In this document: positions 61,784 to 64,000 of the stretch, in pieces
Layout: the number at the start of each line of letters is the position of its first letter
Position numbering within the stretch: position 1 is the first letter of the stretch
Source of the DNA: Epiperipatus broadwayi
Lineage: Eukaryota > Onychophora > Udeonychophora > Euonychophora > Peripatidae
Reading direction: 5' to 3'
DNA: 64,000 nucleotides
NCBI GenBank assembly: GCA_028023455.1
Contig: JAQFVV010006335.1
Coordinates: forward strand, 126,001-190,000
Notes under the pieces: generated by a model
Database searches by the model: none
What the model was told of the DNA's origin: nothing
What the model saw: the letters and a program-made list of their open reading frames with translations, nothing else
Position numbers and translations under genes: made by a program

Positions 61784-62555
61784 TATATATATATATATAA
61801 TATATTTATATATATATATATATATTGTGCCCTTGTCTGTAGGTCATAGGTAGGGTAGAAAGGTCAATTATTAAAAAATTTTAAATTTTAAGTTATATTT
61901 GTAAGATATATAAATAATAATAAGAGAATGAGATTTTATAGTACAATTTAAAGCTAAAAATACCTGGTAGGTAACAGTGTAATAAATTATTTTAAAAGAA
62001 AACAATTAAATAAAGCTTAATCATATCATTGCTTATGGTTGTGAAAGCTGGCCATATAAAATAATACAGCTATAGATAGTTAAAAGTATATCAATTATTT
62101 AGTATAATATTTAAAAAACTAATAAATTAAATAAATGAAATGTAATGTTATAATTGTATTTAATAATCAAATTTAATAGAGTATAATTTATTAATAAACT
62201 GTGGGATGGTGAGAGTTATATTTAGTTTAACATTTTAAAATTATTTTCTAAATTTTTTATAAAATATATCAGTTTTGGTAATTTAAACCAAGACGTAAAT
62301 AAAAAATCATTTTTATAAAGTTAGTAGACACGTGACCGTATATTAAATACCTTCACACACACTCTTGTTAAAATAATAATAAACTGTGTGAATTTAAAAC
62401 TAGATATAATTGCCATCGATCTTTAAAGTGAAAGTTAAAAATATTAAATATTGTTTTAATAATTATTTTAAAACTTAGATGATTTTTTTATATAAAACTA
62501 TAATTGAATTTAAAAATATTGGTATAAATATTCCAGACATTACGTCATCAGTTCT
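60478..62555. other. AT-rich non-coding stretch
   Basis: Contains a 42-bp tandem duplication at 60607-60690 and no recognised gene. Confidence 0.4.
61750..61826. repeat. (TA)n cluster
   Basis: Three (TA)n runs separated by TTC and ATT interruptions. Confidence 0.9.
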
Positions 62556-62760
62556 TAACTTTAAACATCCATTCTGTTATCAAAATAAAATGAATAAATT
62601 GTTCGCGCTAAAATAAATATTAACCAATCAAAGGATGTAAAATTAACAGACAAAAATCTAAGAATTATACAGAGCGGGAGAAGTAATGTGAAAGTGAAAG
62701 AGAAAGTAACAAATTTTTATGGCTGATAACATCGTAGCTGAACAGTAATATAAATTTATA
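62530..62760 (+). promoter_or_regulatory. Possible promoter/5' leader region
   Basis: Less AT-rich than its flanks. It contains ATTACGTCATCAG (CRE/AP-1-like), AACCAATCAAAGG (CCAAT) and GAGCGGGAGAAG, followed by a tiny frame at 62718-62747 (MADNIVAEQ) that could be an upstream ORF. The evidence is composition and motifs only. Confidence 0.25.
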
Positions 62761-62890
62761 ATTTCGGATTTATTCTAAAAGTTATTCTGTAACATATAAT
62801 ATATTTTGACTACAGAGATATGCATTGCTAATTTTAAGTTTATCTTACCAGGAAATTTTATTCAAATTTAACCAGAAAGCCTACAGTAAC

Positions 62891-63070
62891 ATGGAAGTAC
62901 AAGAAAAAATATTTAAAGTGATTGATGAAAGAAAAATAATTGGAAATCATCTTAATGCCACTTTAGTTGTGCTCAACCTGAAACTTAATCTTATAACTGA
63001 AAGGAATACAATTGGGACGATATGTGAAAATCTGAAAAAGAAGCTGCTCGTCGTCAAGAACAATTTATGA
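62891..63070 (+). CDS. Hypothetical 59-residue ORF
   Basis: ATG 62891 to TGA 63068-63070. The product starts MEVQEKIFKVIDERKIIGNH and ends CENLKKKLLVVKNNL. It is helical and charged, with leucine/isoleucine spacing that could form a coiled coil. The 3' part uses G/C-ending codons (CTG CTC GTC GTC AAG), unusual for this region. It is not recognised. It may be the first coding exon of a longer gene or a chance frame. Confidence 0.3.
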   Translation: MEVQEKIFKVIDERKIIGNHLNATLVVLNLKLNLITERNTIGTICENLKKKLLVVKNNL

Positions 63071-63379
63071 CGATAAATTTACAGAGCTATCTTAAAACTA
63101 AGTTATACTTCTCTATGAACAAAATTTTAATATGCGTTCTAGTACCAAGAAAAATAATAATGAAGAAAAGTGTTTATTTTAAAAGGGAAACATTATTAAA
63201 ACTATAGTTCCAGAATGTTAGAATAAAGAAAAAAGTTAAAGACTAATATGAAAGTGCTATATGTATTTTATAGAAAAAGAGCTGAAACCTTTATCCAATA
63301 AGAAGAGAAAAATATTATAAAGTATTCAATGAAAATAATGCTTGATCAAAGAAATATAAAATTAAATGACTAAATAAAA

Positions 63380-63502
63380 ATGGATCCATGGAAACAGAAA
63401 TTTATTGAAGATTTAAATAAAATATCTACAAGATGCATCGGGGGAAACCAGACGCGCGGGAAAAAGCTAGCAGACTATGTTGAAGGAGATATCAAGAATT
63501 AA
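63380..63502 (+). CDS. Hypothetical 40-residue ORF
   Basis: ATG 63380 to TAA 63500-63502. It encodes MDPWKQKFIEDLNKISTRCI, then GGNQTRGKKLADYVEGDIKN. CpG-containing codons (ACG CGC GGG) stand out against the AT-rich flanks. It is not recognised. It could be a small protein or an exon whose splice sites I cannot place. Confidence 0.28.
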   Translation: MDPWKQKFIEDLNKISTRCIGGNQTRGKKLADYVEGDIKN

Positions 63503-64000
63503 TAAGTGTATAAAATATTGAGAAAACTAAGGATCATCGTCGATGAAGATTATTAAACAGAGTTATTTTTTTTTATAGAACATTAAGTGACTGAAGAAAA
63601 AATAAAGTATATATTTTTTTTTTAGCTTTACGATGAACAATTTTCAAGCAAGTTCGACAAAGCAGTATCGTAAATATAATTTAATATTTTTATTTGATTG
63701 TATTTAAAATATAAAAATTCTATATTAGCTTAGGGAAACATATAAACATGAATTTAAGAATAATGAGATTTTAAATATAATAGCTTAATAGAATGATAGA
63801 AATATTATTATAAAAATAAAATGTATGTATGGAAGTTTTAAATATCTACAAGAAGTAATGGAATGGTGAAGCCTTCAGAATACGATCAAGAAGATAGAGA
63901 TCGTTTTGGTAATTGTGATATTATTGATAATGCATAATGTATTTTTTTTAGGTCATCTATTAATGAAGAATGATGTATGAAAGTTTTTAAATTATAAGTA
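63503..64000. other. AT-rich stretch to the window end
   Basis: Nothing is recognised. Confidence 0.4.

Overview
The window looks like AT-rich nuclear DNA of an invertebrate animal. Almost no long coding frames are present. There are many simple repeats: (TA)n, about 87 copies of TAGA, and (AAT)n/(AAC)n. The transposon relics are of metazoan type: Penelope-like elements, RTE/CFDP2-type LINEs, another APE-endonuclease LINE, a ZBED5-like hAT, an ISXO2/Merlin-like transposase and tRNA-like SINEs. This mix, with large introns, would fit a cephalopod such as an octopus. That is an inference from repeat style, not a species identification.

Host genes are sparse. Two plus-strand exons (35342-35445 and 51760-51954) have proper splice signals and compatible phases. 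They read as the end of a hormone-receptor-like domain followed by GAIN subdomain A of an adhesion-type GPCR, so most of 35.4-51.8 kb is one 16.3-kb intron. A second, weaker candidate is a less AT-rich patch at 62.5-63.5 kb with small ATG-initiated frames.

Layout. 0.8-2.2 and 11.1-12.3 kb hold two copies of a composite repeat (tandem array plus unique 3' part). 12.9-16.2 kb is T-rich repetitive DNA with a decayed ISXO2/Merlin-like transposase. 16.5-16.8 kb is a Penelope-like GIY-YIG relic, followed by a (TAGA)n array. 23.5-24.9 kb is a cluster of three retroposon units (two direct, one inverted), each with a tRNA-like domain and a 43-44-nt hammerhead-ribozyme-like motif. 25.8-26.1 kb is a GC-richer island with two perfect CTCF-type motifs. 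28-34 kb holds RTE LINE relics, one split by a fold-back element. 35.8-40.3 kb is a near-perfect 4.5-kb palindrome of a Penelope-like element, with a sequencing-adapter fragment in one arm. 45.2-45.9 kb is a tandem/inverted tRNA SINE cluster. 48.4-50.4 kb is a hAT relic. 52.2-52.7 kb is a third Penelope-like relic, again ending in a hammerhead-like motif. 55.3-60.5 kb holds two LINE copies in a row, each followed by an (AAT)-type array.

The most interesting theme is the coincidence, in one window, of Penelope-like retroelements with hammerhead-like 3' ends and a tandem non-autonomous retroposon that carries its own hammerhead and a tRNA-like domain. All hammerheads seen carry at least one core substitution, so these copies are probably inactive, but the three retroposon units point to an intact ancestor.
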